DNA from: Trebouxia sp. TZW2008 | Taxonomy: Eukaryota; Chlorophyta; Trebouxiophyceae; Trebouxiales; Trebouxiaceae | Direction: 5' to 3' | Length of the DNA stretch: 64,000 bases | NCBI GenBank assembly: GCA_002118135.1 | Contig: BDIU01000192.1 | Span: 1 to 64,000, forward strand | Part shown: piece after piece, positions 13,007-25,679 of the stretch | Layout of the letters: every line of letters starts with the position of its first letter | How positions within the stretch are numbered: the stretch's first letter is position 1 | Position numbers and translations under genes: made by a program | The notes under the pieces: model-generated | Database searches by the model: none | What the model was told of the DNA's origin: nothing | The model's input: the letters and a program-made list of their open reading frames with translations, nothing else

Positions 13007-16000
13007 ATGATGTCGCAAGGGCTGATCTACGGACAGCAGCAGATTCCGAGCAGAGCCTGCGCGCATCGTCACGCCAGCACCAGTGGTCGACCAACTGCTC
13101 CGATCTTCACCGCTCGCCAGCATACTGCCACACGTCAATCTGTTGGTTCACGGCAAGCATTTGATTGCGGCAAGGTGAGGAAGGTCGAACGACCATGCAT
13201 TGCCTGTTTCAAGACGCATTGTCGTGAATTTCTTGTGCTCTTGTAGGCAGCCCTCAGATGCGGGCACAGTGCAAGAATTGCAAGGCGTCCGGCAGGACAA
13301 CTGCAAGTGCACGCTGCATTGCGTAAGTGAAGCAAGAGTTTCATCATGTAATGTTTGCCCCTCATCATTCAGAGACGCACATTTTGACTCTTTCTGCAGC
13401 TCCTCGAGAGGTGCCCTTGGATACTTATCGCAACATTGGTATCATGGCGCATATTGATGCTGGCAAGGTAAGAAGGCACAGCAAGCAAAGCACTGCTATT
13501 TGTTGAGCACCCGTTGACCATGAATATCTGTTGGACAGCTTCAGTGACATTTTCAGTATGAACATTGTGTACAATGCTTTCAAATGTCATTCTGTGCAGC
13601 AGCATTGCATTTGCAAAAGTGTTCTTGACAAAGCACATAGATCACTATTTGCAATATATGACAACTTCTCCAGCATTGTCCACCGATACCTCACCATCGC
13701 TGCGTCAACACCCCATAACTACCTTTACTGCATCAACATCTGAGAGCCCCTGCAGCAGCAGCCGCTGTGGCCAAGTCTACTCCAGCTATGACTCAATACG
13801 TCCAACATACTTGCATGCCTGTTGATGCCCTGATCTGCACTTATGGCTCCACTTGGTCTGTGCCTTGTGTCTCCAGCAATCCATTTTTGGTGCAGACCAC
13901 ATGCACAGAGCGTGTGCTGTACTACACCGGCAAGACATACAAGATTGGGGAGGTGCATGAAGGTGGTGCAACCATGGACTGGATGGCTCAGGAGCAGGAG
14001 AGAGGCATCACCATCACCTCAGCTGCCACCACATGCACATGGAACAAGCACTTGATCAACATCATTGACACCCCTGGTCATGTGGACTTTACCTTGGAGG
14101 TGAGGCAGGGTTTGTCATTAGATTCTGCTTTGCGCGCAAGCCCTGTGGCTTTTGATTGCCATGTGGCTGTGCTTGAGCAAGATGCCAAAGCAGAATATGC
14201 TGTCAGGCACTGCAAGTTGAAACACTGTGCAGTCATCTGCTTTGTACTAATCATGATGCACTACATTGTTGAGCAAGGAAGTATCTTGGCAGATACAGCA
14301 GAAGCACTACAGCTGACAGTGTGGGTTTGTGCACAATGTGTACATCATTCTCCAGGTAGAAGCAGAAAAAGTTGTCCTGTTTGCAGGTGGAGCGTGCTCT
14401 GCGAGTACTTGATGGTGCTGTGGCTTTGTTTGATGCTGTTGCTGGTGTTGAGCCACAGTCAGAGACTGTCTGGCGCCAGGTATGCACAGATTTGCTGCTT
14501 GAGCTTTCAGGTTGCAGAACTGCCTGTTTGTATTGCACAATTGAGGGCACAGCTGACTTGCCCTGCCAGTGATGTGCTCAGCTAAGCTCATGCTTCAATG
14601 TCATGTCTGTGCAAGTTGTAAAATTGCTGCACAAACTGTTACAAAAGTCTCTGCTGTTCACAAAGTTTGGACCAAATTGCCTTGGGCAACACTGCCCCAT
14701 TGATCATGACAGCACTTTACTGAGAACGCGCTCTGTGGATGGTCTGCGTTGGCAGCATAACAAGGCCTTTGGCTTGTAAAGCAGCATAAGTACAAGCAGC
14801 TTATCAAGTACAGCAGCGCTCCAGTAAGCATGTTTGTCAGGTTTGCAATGCATCCCTTTCTCATGATTCTGGTGTTTCTCTGCGTCTCACAGGGCAGGTT
14901 TCTGCCTGCAGGCTGACAAGTATGGAGTGCCTCGCATCTGCTTTGTCAACAAGATGGACAGGATGGGTGCTGACTTCTTCAACACAGTCAAGATGATTGT
15001 CAGCAATCTGGCAGCCAGCCCATGTGTCTTACAGGTATTGCAAGGTCACTATGCATAGGTGCAACAGCAGCATGATTTTTAGACAGATTCAGCTGCCGGC
15101 ACCCTGCTGCTGCGGCATCAAAGTTCTGCTGCATGCGCGCTGACGCTGTTGAGCACACCATGGTCATGTGATGCCAGATGCAAGAAACTTTTCTTGAAAG
15201 GGCACAGAACCACACGTCAGACGTCGCTTGCTCTGCTTACCTGTCACCAACATGATGCAGATTCTGCTTTGTTGAGTCTTGCAAGCATTACAATGTTTAT
15301 GGCATGCAGATCCCCATTGGAGCTGAGGACAGGTTTGAGGGCATGGTTGACTTGGTGCGCATGAAGGGCATCACCTGGGATGGAGAGGTACAGCAAATGC
15401 TCTGATCCTGCACATCTTGGTATGCTTGTTTCACAAACAGCATCTCCAGCTGCACCAAGATGGCATGATTTCTTGTCACATCAGTGTTGCCCGGATCAAG
15501 TCAGTCTTGGTGTGTTGACTTTGTATGGCGCTAACGCATATTTGCTGTTCTAATAGCTTCTTCTCCTGTTAACCACATGAGTGGCCGCCAGGACGTGTCA
15601 ATGCAGCTTGCTTAAGTCCATTACCTGAGATGTACTTTGTCATGAGTTGTTGGCTTATGCGCGCATTTTGCAACTTGTATGGCTTGAAATGCTCATTTGA
15701 TCTATATCTTGTTGCAGTCAATCCTTTCTATGTCCTGCTCGTTGCTGCAAGGCTTGCACACTCTGCACGTGTTAATCTGCACATCATTCAAGTTAATTCA
15801 GCCCTGATTCAAAAGGCTGAGGTTACGGTGTTCGTGTGTGCAGCAAATGGGAGCAAGCTTCAAAGTTGGCGACATTCCTGAAGACCTGAAAGACGAAGCA
15901 GCAGAATGGCGAGAAAAGCTGCTTGAGCAGGTTGTGGAGATGGATGACGATGTCATGGAGAAATACCTGGATGTAAGTTATGCGCCTTGTTGCCTGCTTG

Positions 16001-19000
16001 TGCAACAGTCAGCAGCGCTGCAGATAGCATGGTTTGCACCAACCATAGTATGTCCATTGCCTTGCTTAATGAGGACGCCTGACAGGTCTCATGCGGCCTA
16101 GTCTTTGTCCAGCGCATGTCCTACTTTATGTTCTGCAAGTCACAGCTACAGCTTCAATGTTGTCCGGCAGGTTTTGTTTGTTGATGCAGCAGGGATCTGA
16201 CCCTGCTGAGATTGCTGTCATTCCAATTGAGCGGGCCATGCTCATGGCACCTTGTGTGACAGCTGGCATAGCATCGGCTGCTGTGTAGGACACACTTGAG
16301 CTTTGCTCACTGTTGTGTCTTCTTCACACATGCTGTATCATATTGAAGCGTAACACTCGATGGCCAAGTCTCGATCAGGTGCATCAAGTCACAGTAGAAG
16401 GCTTGCATTTGTCAAAGCGCATTGATAGTCATAAGTTTGTGACTGGTGACATCCTGTTTTGCAGGGTGTCGAGCCAGACGAGAAGACCATTGTGAAGCTG
16501 ATCAGGAAGGGAGCCATCAGCAACAAGTTTGTGCCAGTGCTTTGCGGGTCTGCCTTCAAGAACAAGGGAGTGCAGCCTCTGCTGGATGCTGTGTGTGCCT
16601 ACCTGCCCTCACCTTTGGACGTACCTCCAATGAAGGTAGGCATCGTCTTCGCTTTTGTTGCTGCATTGTTATCTCTGTTGTAAACACGCATGAGCTCCTG
16701 ACGACCAAGACACTGCACTGACTTTTTGAGCTGCTATGTTTTATGGTAGTCCGAGCGTCAGATGTGGCGCTGATGTTAGATTTGTGCCATGTCCCTGCTG
16801 TTTGACTGCTTTTCCTGCCAAAGTTTGGGGTCTGTTTTCAGAACATCAACTCAAAGCTGATGCAATGATGGTCTTGCTGCAGGGAACTGCTGTGAATGAC
16901 CCAGAGAAGCAGATGACACGCACGCCTGATGACAAGGAGCCCCTGGCAGCCCTGGCCTTCAAGATCATGGCTGACCAGTTCCAGGTCTGCAGCCAAAGCT
17001 CCTGCTGTTGTGCACCTCACGTCGCACACTCTGACTGCAACTCACTCACTGTGTGAAGTTTCTCAATTGTGTTTTGCTGTTTTGGTGTTCACAGCAAATC
17101 TCATGATGCTGCCTTTTGCACGTGCGATGCCTGGGCAGACAGGGGGGCATCAGCCATGTGCGACTGCCTCAAGCGCTGTAGTACACACTTTGCAGGTCAG
17201 ACGTAACAGCTTTGTCAGATAGCAGGTAATGAGAGTGATGATGCTTGTGCAGGGTACTTTGACTTTTGTCAGGGTGTACAGTGGAGCATTGGAGACGGGA
17301 ACTTTTGTGTCCAACCCAAACAAGGGCAAGAAAGAACGCATCGGCCGCATTCAGCTTATGCATGCCAACAACAGAGAAGACATCAAGGTCAATCTGATAA
17401 CCCTCACTTGCAGCTTGCAGCATTTTGTTGCGGGCCACTACATCACTGATGCATAATCACACACTCAATCACTTTGCTCTTTTCCCAGCAGTCTTGTGTA
17501 CTTTGTAAGGTCAGATGTTGTCAATGTCTAGGAGCCTTTGCCAGCAACGTCATAACTTCACATATTGATGCGCCATTTGGTGCTACAATCATCTGTGGCT
17601 AATTGATCAAGTTTGTGCAAGTGCAGGTTGCTCGCACTGGTGACATTGTTGCCCTTGGCGGCCTGAAGGACGTCATCACAGGAGAAACATTGTGCGATGA
17701 GAAGGCGCCCATCATGCTGGAGCGCATGGAGTTCCCTGACCCCGTCATTAAGGTAAGCACAGGGACTGATTGCTGCTTCACAGGTAGTCTCCTGCTTGAT
17801 ACCTTGCTACATGGAACACTGCTGCATTGCACTCACATCTCATAGGCGGCTTCAACTGTTTTTATCACTGCTGCATTGTGCATGTGTGCCTAGTGTTCTT
17901 CCACATAACGCTGCATTGTATTGACTCACATTACATGTATGGCTAAGGCTTGAAAGCGCTTGTCAGCTGGCGTTTTTCGTCTGTAATTGCTCGAGTTTGC
18001 CTGTTCCGTGTTGTGGTATTGAATCCGTCTTTGCTTTCTGCATGCAGAAGCGACTTGTTTGCCGTAAAGATGTTGTCAGGACTGCATACAACTGCTTGCA
18101 ATTGGTGTCAGCAACCATATGCTGTGTTGCAGATTGCCATTGAGCCAAAGAGCAAGGCAGACAATGACAAGATGGGCATGGCGCTGTACAAGCTGGCCCA
18201 GGAGGACCCCTCATTCCACTTCTCCAGAGATGAGGAGACCAACCAGACTGTCATTGAGGGAATGGGCGAGCTGCACCTGGACATCATTGTGGACCGCATG
18301 AAGCGTGAGTTTAATGTGGGAGCAGACATTGGTGCACCCCAGGTGGGTGCCCTTTCAGCACAGTGATGCCTGCTTCAAATATGCGATGCACCTTGGCCAA
18401 TGCTTTGGAGGCATGATCAACACGTTGTGTTTGCTGCCCCTTCAGTCCCTGTTACGGCTGCTCAAGGCTTCGCAAGAAAGTGCTTCTGTCCTGAGCAAGT
18501 AATGATGACAGCCTTCTTCAGGAGAGGCCCCTACAGGCTGCCTGGCATGTATTTGTCATAGCTTGCTGCTGTGTGCAAGATGCATGTCATGATCATGGTT
18601 GCTGCACATCTGCACGTTTCTTTGCATCAGGTCTTCTGCAATGGGTGGTAACTCTGGCGTCAACTAGCTGCAAGCTGTGGCCTCGACTGTGATGCCATAT
18701 GTTTCCCTCAGATACATCTGTCATCATTCCACAAAACGAATCTTACATCAGTGAGCCAGTTTTAGCTCAGGTCTCTCCTTCAACCTATTCTGGTGTTGGC
18801 AGTGCAATGAATGCCATCCTGGCATAGTTGAACAAGGCAAGGCTATCAGGCATAGCAGCCGTGTCTTGAGTGTGCTTCACTTTGTTCACAGGTGAACTAC
18901 AGGGAGTCTATCTCCAAGCCTGCAGATGTGCGTTACATACACAAGAAGCAGTCTGGCGGTGCTGGTCAGTTTGCTGATATTGCCATGAGGTTTGAGCCCA

Positions 19001-20115
19001 GTGAGCCAGGTGTTGGCTTTGTATTCAAGTCAGAGATCAAGGGAGGCACAGTACCCAAGGAATACATTCCTGGTGTTGTCAAGGTCAGCATTTGCTACCT
19101 CTTGCTCATGTTTGGCCCATACATCTTGTGTGTGGCATTCATCATGGTTTGAGACCTATTGAGATGCCACACACATGCTGCCTAGTTGTCAGTCTGGGGC
19201 ATTTGGCTGCAGCACTTCAGTGCCTGCTTCAGCACTTGCCAGCATAATTGTTCGGCACCTTGTTGCAACTGAAGCGCCCTCAAGGGCTTGTTGTTCAAGT
19301 CCTCAGCTCTTGGCATCCAGTGGACTGTGCACCACCTATGCTAGCTGTTCCCAGATATGTTGTGTTGTGCTTTGCAGGGTGTGGAGGAAATGATGTCCAG
19401 TGGATCCTTGGCTGGTTTCCCAGTGGTGGATGTGACAGCCACCCTGTACGATGGCTCCTTCCACGATGTGGACTCCAGTGTACTGGCCTTCCAGATTGCT
19501 GCTAGGGCTGCTTTCAGGGAGGGCATGCGCAAGGGCCAAGTCAGGCTGCTTGAGCCCATCATGAAGGTGCTGGCCCCCTCTGCAATCCTTTCAGCTTCCT
19601 CAAGTCATGCTGAAACGTGTCTGTTGTTCTTTTTGCCATGCATTTGAATTGATGTGTTGTGCCTAGTGTGTCAACATGCAGCTTGTTATGCGAAGTGTTT
19701 GTAGCCAAGAATGTATCTAGCATCAGCATGTTTGCTTTGCCTAGCAAATGCAAAGATAGGTTGCAATGGTGTATAGTGAAAACAGGAGGTACAGATGAGC
19801 ATGGTAGCAGTGCAACTACTTTATGGCTGGTTTGCTGTTTGGCAGGTGGAAGTTGTCACACCAGAAGACCACATGGGAGATGTCATTGGTGACCTGAACA
19901 GCAGAAGAGGAATGGTGCAGGAGTTCTTGGACAAGCCAGGCGGCCTGAAGGTCATCAAAGCTGAAGTACCTTTGTCAGAGATGTTCTCGTATGTGTCTAC
20001 ACTGCGGGGCATGACAAAGGGACGTGCACAGTACACCATGACATTTGAGAAATATGAAAATGTCCCTCAACAGATCCAGGACAAGATCGTGGCAGACAAC
20101 AAGGTTGCTGCTTAG
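13007..20115 (+). CDS. Chloroplast translation elongation factor G
   Basis: This GTPase translocates tRNA and mRNA on plastid ribosomes. Sixteen exons: 13007-13174, 13247-13322, 13400-13467, 13896-14099, 14387-14479, 14912-15034, 15310-15387, 15844-15972, 16465-16635, 16883-16984, 17253-17387, 17627-17752, 18133-18342, 18892-19083, 19378-19566, 19846-20115. All phases close, giving 777 residues. GTP motifs are visible: AHIDAGKTT (P-loop at 98), RGITITSA (switch I), DTPGHVDF and NKMDR. The middle carries FVRVYSG and KGKKERIGR, and the C-terminus [19 protein letters not shown] and the [11 protein letters not shown] motif. The first ~80 residues (Ser/Arg/Gln/Ala rich, no EF-G homology) are a transit peptide. 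Similarity is to the plant plastid form (SCO1 type), not the mitochondrial one. Confidence 0.96.
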
Positions 20116-20438
20116 GCTTCTGGCATCAATCAACCCTTGATCAAATTTTGTTTGATAATGCTCTGCTTGCTGCACATTGCAGCTGAGACCTCTTGTGGCA
20201 ATCATGCTTCAGATCATTGTTGTTGAAGAAACGAATGAACCCCGTTTTCATTGTGTGCACAGGCAACTTTGTGCAGACTTGTGTTTCTGCTAGCAACTTT
20301 CAGCGTCTTTCAGGATGTTCATTGAGATCATTCTTTACAACTGAGCTGCAGCTTTGTCGACGTGCAGTACCTGCGGAGTGCTAGACATGACATGGCACAG
20401 GCATCGCTTGTGATCAAGCAGGCCCAACTTTCGAGGCA

Positions 20439-20443
20439 TGTAA
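20439..20443 (+). terminator. Candidate TGTAA poly(A) signal for EF-G
   Basis: A TGTAA lies ~325 bases after the EF-G stop and is the first clear one on this strand. Confidence 0.3.
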
Positions 20444-20676
20444 AGCCTATGTGCAACCCATGTCACAGTAACATTTATTCAATTGCATTGCCGGAGCTAT
20501 GCATGCATGCTGAAGCACTTTTACATTTCCTCGCTGACTGTCAATGATATATAGAGTGTTGCTTAGCTGACTCCATGGTGGCAGCACAAAGTCGGAAGGA
20601 AACAGTTTGAGCGACAGCGCAGCACCTCTGCAGGATGATGTTTAGGAGCACTGCTGTTTGCCATCTCATGACAAGC

Positions 20677-20705
20677 CTGCTGCTGCTGCTGCTGCTGCTG
20701 CTGCT
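20677..20705. repeat. (CTG)9 microsatellite
   Basis: About nine uninterrupted CTG triplets lie in noncoding sequence downstream of both flanking genes. Confidence 0.9.
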
Positions 20706-20761
20706 AATTACTTTGCAGTATGCATGCAGTGCGCATGCCACACCTGCATGTACCATTGCAA

Positions 20762-21966
20762 TCAGTAACCATCTGAAGCATGCATCTTCCAGCACTTCAC
20801 AAGTCTTGCACACAGGCATTGAGACCAGTTCAAAATGACATTGACACCAACAGCCTGTGCATCAGCAGAGTGTGCATGCCTCAATGACACAACATGCCAT
20901 GCTGAACAAGAGCTCTATTGTATCTGCTCGACATTCAAACTTACCCCAGGAATAGATGCAAGGGGACCTGGGTTGATGAAGTATGTGTACTTTCTGGTTG
21001 CCCCTAGCTTGTTCTCAATGACCTGCAATCACTGCTGCCCCTAACAAGACATGCTTAGTGTCCTGGGGGGAAAATGCAACTTGCCCTGGAAATATTTCAG
21101 CAACTCTAGTCTGGTGAGTACTGCTACAAGCAGAGCTGGCTGTGGAAGCCAAGTATGCAGTGCGGCGCTTACCTCAACCAGTTCATCTGTTGTCAACGGC
21201 GTTGTGCTCCAGATGTTGTCATGCACAATACCTTGCTCCACATAATACGGAAAATCCTTCATCAAGCTAAGCTCATAAGCCCTTGCAATCATGATGTGCA
21301 GTCAGAAAGCATCACGATGCAGCTGACATACGTTTGGTCTCCATATTATTGTTGGAGGTTTGGGAGCTGTCTCAGGTACAGATACGCTTTTAAGCCCATC
21401 TGCAGAATGTCAAACTTTTGTTTGTGACAGTGCACTGCAAGAATTTGCATGGCCTGCTACAAGACAATTGTCATGCAGCATGCTGCAGTGCTGCAGGCAA
21501 TGTTGTGCAAGTACCCTGTGCAATGGCAGTGGGCCATCGGAATACCTTCCACTGGATGTAGTCTTGCATGCGGGACCACTCTGTAAGCACCTGAACATGT
21601 CAACTGGCATTGTGAATCAATCACAGCTTGCATGGCAAAACTTTGAATACTCATGTGTGGGTTGTGGATTCTACCTGGCTCCTGAACTGTCTATAGGTTC
21701 TGATGTGTTGAGGATGACGGCCTAGGTGACTAAGCGATTCCAAAGTCCCTACATTCGCAAGCTCTTGTACCTGTGCTCAAGGCAAATCTGGCTGTGATCA
21801 CTTTGAGGAAGCGTGTATCCGCCAGTGCTGCCTACCCCAAGCTGTTCACCTTCTCAAAAGGCATTGGCACCAGCACAAAGCCTGGTGTGGCACGCAGGCG
21901 GTCAAACTCGTCCACCAGATTGTTGTCTATGATCCTGTCTACTTCTGTTTTGCTTAAGGGGAGCAT
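20762..21966 (-). CDS. 136-aa protein of unknown function, four exons
   Basis: Exons are 21836-21966, 21173-21281, 20945-21022 and 20762-20854. All junctions are GT-AG with consistent phase and the frame ends in TGA, so the model is probably right even though I do not recognise the family. The protein is compact and mixed alpha/beta in appearance. Its N-terminal segment has DRIIDNNLVDEFDRLRATPG, then an aromatic stretch KDFPYYVEQG. The C-terminal part contains TYFINPGPLASIPG and then three cysteines in CLCARLVKC. No signal peptide or membrane segment is apparent. The ATG at 21966 is the first after an in-frame stop. Its divergent neighbour is the 170-aa protein. Confidence 0.65.
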
Positions 21967-22654
21967 GGCGTCGGCAACACAACGTGCAGATCCGCGTTAT
22001 AGTGGCAGGTCGGCGATCAGCCAAATGAGCTCGACTCATCAGCGCTGAAAAATCACATATGGCAAGCCCGTCTGTGAGGTCCGTCTAAACGTCCGCAGCT
22101 ACGTTGTAAGAGCCGTGCTTTTGTGCCCGCGACTGATCAGAGCGACTCCTGCTCTCCTCAAGAAAATGAGTTGCTGCTCCAGGGTCTGTCAGAATCTCCG
22201 AACCCAGATGGTCAACGCTCAGCACGGAACGCAGATTTGCTACTGAGAATGTATGCTGCTCAAAGCTGGATCTGGCATGTCAGAGTGCATCAGGCATTGG
22301 GTTTCATCTCATGCAAGACATGATGCAAGGTGCACGTGAGCTTTTCGAAAGATTGTATGCTAGAACATGAAGAGCCATATGCACTTCATTAACCTGCGTA
22401 ACTGCTTGTCGCTGTATGAGCAGGTGATTTGACGCGTGGACAACTGCATGCGTGCATGCATGAAGCAATGAATGCATGCATGCATGGACCATAGCAAACC
22501 ATGCTCACTCTGCTGAGCATGCTGTGCTCAGCAAAGATCCGCAAATGATGTGGCGCTGCATGCTGCCTCACCCGAGATTCCCTGCGCCTCAGCTTTGCAG
22601 CTTCGCTCAGCCTGCGGATGTCAAAATTGACCCGCTCTGCGCGTATGCTTTGAC
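21967..22654. promoter_or_regulatory. Shared divergent upstream region (688 bases)
   Basis: It lies between the starts of the 136-aa protein gene (-) and the 170-aa protein gene (+). It contains a GCATGC-rich patch around 22447-22492. No coding sequence is supported. Confidence 0.4.
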
Positions 22655-23445
22655 ATGGCCGCGCTGTTTGGTGGACGCGCACGTCTTCTGCGAGACTTCG
22701 GTGTGTGATCGCCCTCGAACTTCCACGTGCAAAGCTCGCGCATAGCGTCAATTCTTGCACACTCTATGTTGATGCAGGATTCTTTGACATAGCCAGCACC
22801 CGAATCTTGTCACTTGACATTCCTGGCACACCCAAGCTATCTGTTGCATACCAAGTGAAGGATGCTTCAGATGCTACCACATTCCAGCAATACAAGGGCC
22901 ACATGACCTTGTTTGACCATCAGGAAATCAGATTCTATGAGCAGGAACCGCCCGGAGCCATAATTCGAGTGGGACTAAGGGACGAGGCTAATCAGCAACT
23001 AGCAACAGGAGAATACACTGTCCAGGGAGATGAAGCTGGACTGCCAATTGCAGTGCATTTGTTTGACAACACAGGTCGATCTGTTGCTCAGATTGTGTTC
23101 TTGCTCTCATGCGCACCAGGTAGGCTGTGCATGGCCGACGTCATGCATTCAGGCTGTCACTGAGGCATGCAGCTCAACTTAGAGTTTCACATGTCCTGTC
23201 TTCGTAGTAAAGTGTTCTATTGCTGGCACATATGACATTGTGCAAGACTGCAGCTCTGCATCTCAGGAGGTTTTGGAAGGACGCATGCTTTGCTGCTGAT
23301 CTCAAGCCTTTTATTGGCAGAAACGTGTCGTGCCATTCCAGGTTGGGGCATCTCTGAGGGCCCTGGACTCGGCAGCAAGCTGAAAAAGGCGAACAAGCCC
23401 ATACAAGCAGATCCAAGCCAGTTTCATGTGCACTCTTCTTCCTGA
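22655..23445 (+). CDS. 170-aa beta-rich protein of unknown function
   Basis: Exons are 22655-22700, 22778-23119 and 23321-23445. The short first exon (MAALFGGRARLLRDF) splices in phase into exon 2. Exon 2 shows alternating hydrophobic/polar strands (for example LSVAYQVKD, AVHLFDNTG, AQIVFLLS) suggesting a beta-sandwich, perhaps C2-like; I cannot confirm a family. Exon 3 is basic and glycine-rich (GISEGPGLGSKLKKANKPIQ). The 3' end is uncertain. The frame can stop at 23443-23445. Alternatively a donor near 23431 or 23420 could join sequence beginning at 23461, and a possible terminal exon begins near 23733. I list the simplest model. Confidence 0.55.
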
Positions 23446-24630
23446 TTCTTGTAAATGCAGCGCATTACCCAAACCTTCAATGCTGTCAAGTCAATACTTA
23501 AGGCACTCATTGTTGGGTCAGCAACATTGCATTTGCTGTAGACTTGAGTCTGCAGTTCATGAAGACGCTGCAAGAGCATACCTTGCCCCCAAAGACATTG
23601 TCTACTGCATAGCGTGGCAGCTGGACATATCAAGTCAATCATTGTTTGCCTTGAGCCTTTGCAACCTATGCCAGTCAGAAATGCATGCTCAGGGATCAGA
23701 CCTCATTTTGAATCAGCTTTGTTTGGCATGCAGGTACAACAGCAGGGTGCTGCCGCGCCAGCTGGTGCAGCCACGTGAGATACTGTTGTCTGTCATCTAA
23801 TCAAGCTGGGCATGTCCATTAACATTCACCATGAACCCAGCTTCGAGACGAGCCAGCAGTCAGGGCATGTGCTGAAAGTTTTATGAGCATTCATTAAGCG
23901 TTGTGCAACAATCAACACTGACAAGTGGCACAGAGCATGGTAGCATGAGCTTGTGTGGTGCAGTGCTGTGTAGGCTTTTGCTATCAAGCTTGCCACAATG
24001 TTTCTGCACACATTCAGTTTGCAATTGTGATTTGATTAGCAGAAGGCTATTCCTGCGTGACACATTGATGTGCCATCTCAGCTTGCCTGCCCAGTTGCGC
24101 CATAGACCAAACAGTGAGTCGCAAAGCAGTCGCAACAGATGCATGGTGAGACTCCAGATAGACTCAATGGGATCTGTGTCTAAGAAAGCTGGTATTGTCT
24201 ACAACATGTACAGATGCATGGTGGTCTAACTATAAGTATATTGCCCTGTGACAGCAGTGAATGTCTTGAGACATGGACACGTGCTTTTCTGGCCTGCGTA
24301 GCGGCATTACATCTGATGGGCATCAGCAGGACAGCCAGTTAACTGTACGAACATAGGGTGTACAAACTGCAACTTAAGCTGCGCCAGTTGTCTTGGTTTG
24401 ACGCAAAATCAACCACTTTTATGATGACTTTGCACTAGCAAAAGCAATGTCTACAAAGGCAAAGCAACAAAATCAGCAATGCCCTACAAAGCAGCACTAG
24501 AACCCGACAGGTCAGGAAATACTTGCACACACAATGTCCATGCAGAGCTTGAGGATTGGGGCTTAGGTTGCAGCCAGCAGGCAATGTTGTCTATCTGCAA
24601 ACATGTTGTGCTGCTTGTACAAGCAGGGTA
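23446..24630. other. Convergent region, possible alternative 3' exons
   Basis: It lies between the stop codons of the 170-aa gene (+) and the cysteine-rich gene (-). Coding-like fragments at 23461-23545 and 23733-23776 follow acceptor-like sequences and might be extra exons of the 170-aa gene. No independent gene is supported. Confidence 0.4.
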
Positions 24631-25128
24631 TCAGTACAAGCGGTGACATTCACCACCACCCATGATTTGAGGTAGAACCCCTGAGCAGTAGCATGAGCAA
24701 CCAGCATTAGGGCCTTGCTTGGTGCATTCATACATCTCAGAGTTGCAGGTGGCCTTGCAAGAGCAGCCACTGCCATGGTGTCCTGGATCTGGGAAGGCTT
24801 TGCCACAGAAAACGTCACATACAGGGCCAGGAGGCAGGATTGTGGAGCAGCCTGCAGACAGATAGCATGGTGAATGCACCTGCACAAAGGCCCTGCCAGA
24901 AGCTGTGCTTGCACATCAGCAAGCTAAGGGTGTAAGGCGTCTGCAGAGCTTGCAGATGCGTGCCTTTGTTGAGATGCTGCTTTGCAGTGCTGATAAGGGC
25001 AAATGCTGATGTGGGTACTTACTGCAGATCCCAGGAGTCATCAGCTGACGCCTAGCGGCCATTCCTGGGGTCATGCCGGCCAATAACAGGCAGCAAAGCC
25101 CAGCAGCAATGATCGTATAGCCCCTCAT
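24631..25128 (-). CDS. Secreted cysteine-rich peptide, 108 aa
   Basis: Exons are 25023-25128 and 24631-24851, in phase, ending in TGA. The N-terminus is a clear signal peptide: MRGY, a hydrophobic core IIAAGLCCLLLAGM, then an Ala-Ala-Arg-Arg region that could be a cleavage or processing site. The remaining ~80 residues contain twelve cysteines, including CSC, CSCKATC and CSCYC clusters with many Gly and Pro, suggesting a disulfide-knotted extracellular peptide. It could be a cell-wall, antimicrobial-like or adhesion peptide. No family is recognised. The ATG at 25128 is the only one that yields a signal peptide. Confidence 0.72.
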
Positions 25129-25679
25129 TATGCTCGAAAGGTGGCGTTTGCCTGCGGTGCACAGCTACAGTTTGGAACGAAGCTACTTGGTGGGCACAGA
25201 AACCTGTGACAAGGACGTAAGGTTGTAAGCCTGACTATGATCAGGCTGCGCATCACCTTGAAGCTTTCGATGGAGATGCCCTTCGCTGCTGGCTCGACTC
25301 CGCTACAGATTCAGCCCTTTAAATCGTGATATGCATGAGCTTGCAGCTGCTGAAGCCGACGGCGATGCGTCGACGCCAATCCTTGGATTGTCCAAGCCTG
25401 ATGCCGTAACGCTCACGGCTTTTGCCCTGCTCCACGAAACGCTAGCTACGAGCTCTGCTACGAGCTGGGCTACGCGAAGTCGACGTGCGCCTTATGCACT
25501 ATAGAACATGCGAGCACTGTCCTCTTTCACAACTCCTGTTGCTTGCCTTGTACTTAAGCGAGGCCGCGGCAGGATTCCGTCGTGAGATCGCTCGACATTC
25601 GCAGGCAGAGCGTTTGCACTTTGCCAACATTGCACCGTTTGATCCAGCCCCGCGCCAAGCGCCAACAGTCTGATCCAAT
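25129..25679. promoter_or_regulatory. Shared divergent upstream region (551 bases)
   Basis: It lies between the start codons of the cysteine-rich peptide gene (-) and the RNase Z-like gene (+). The right half contains short repeated 'gctacga(g/a)' units around 25443-25480. No ORF is supported. Confidence 0.4.

Larger units (their letters stand above)
20116..20761. other. Convergent 3' region with a CTG microsatellite
   Basis: This holds the 3' ends of EF-G (+) and the 136-aa gene (-). The only notable content is a (CTG)9 tract at 20677-20705. No further gene is supported. Confidence 0.55.

Noticed and set aside
22447..22492. GCATGC-rich patch as a protein-binding array or CRISPR
   Set aside because: It is a short irregular palindromic repeat without spacers; CRISPR arrays are not expected in this nuclear eukaryotic sequence.
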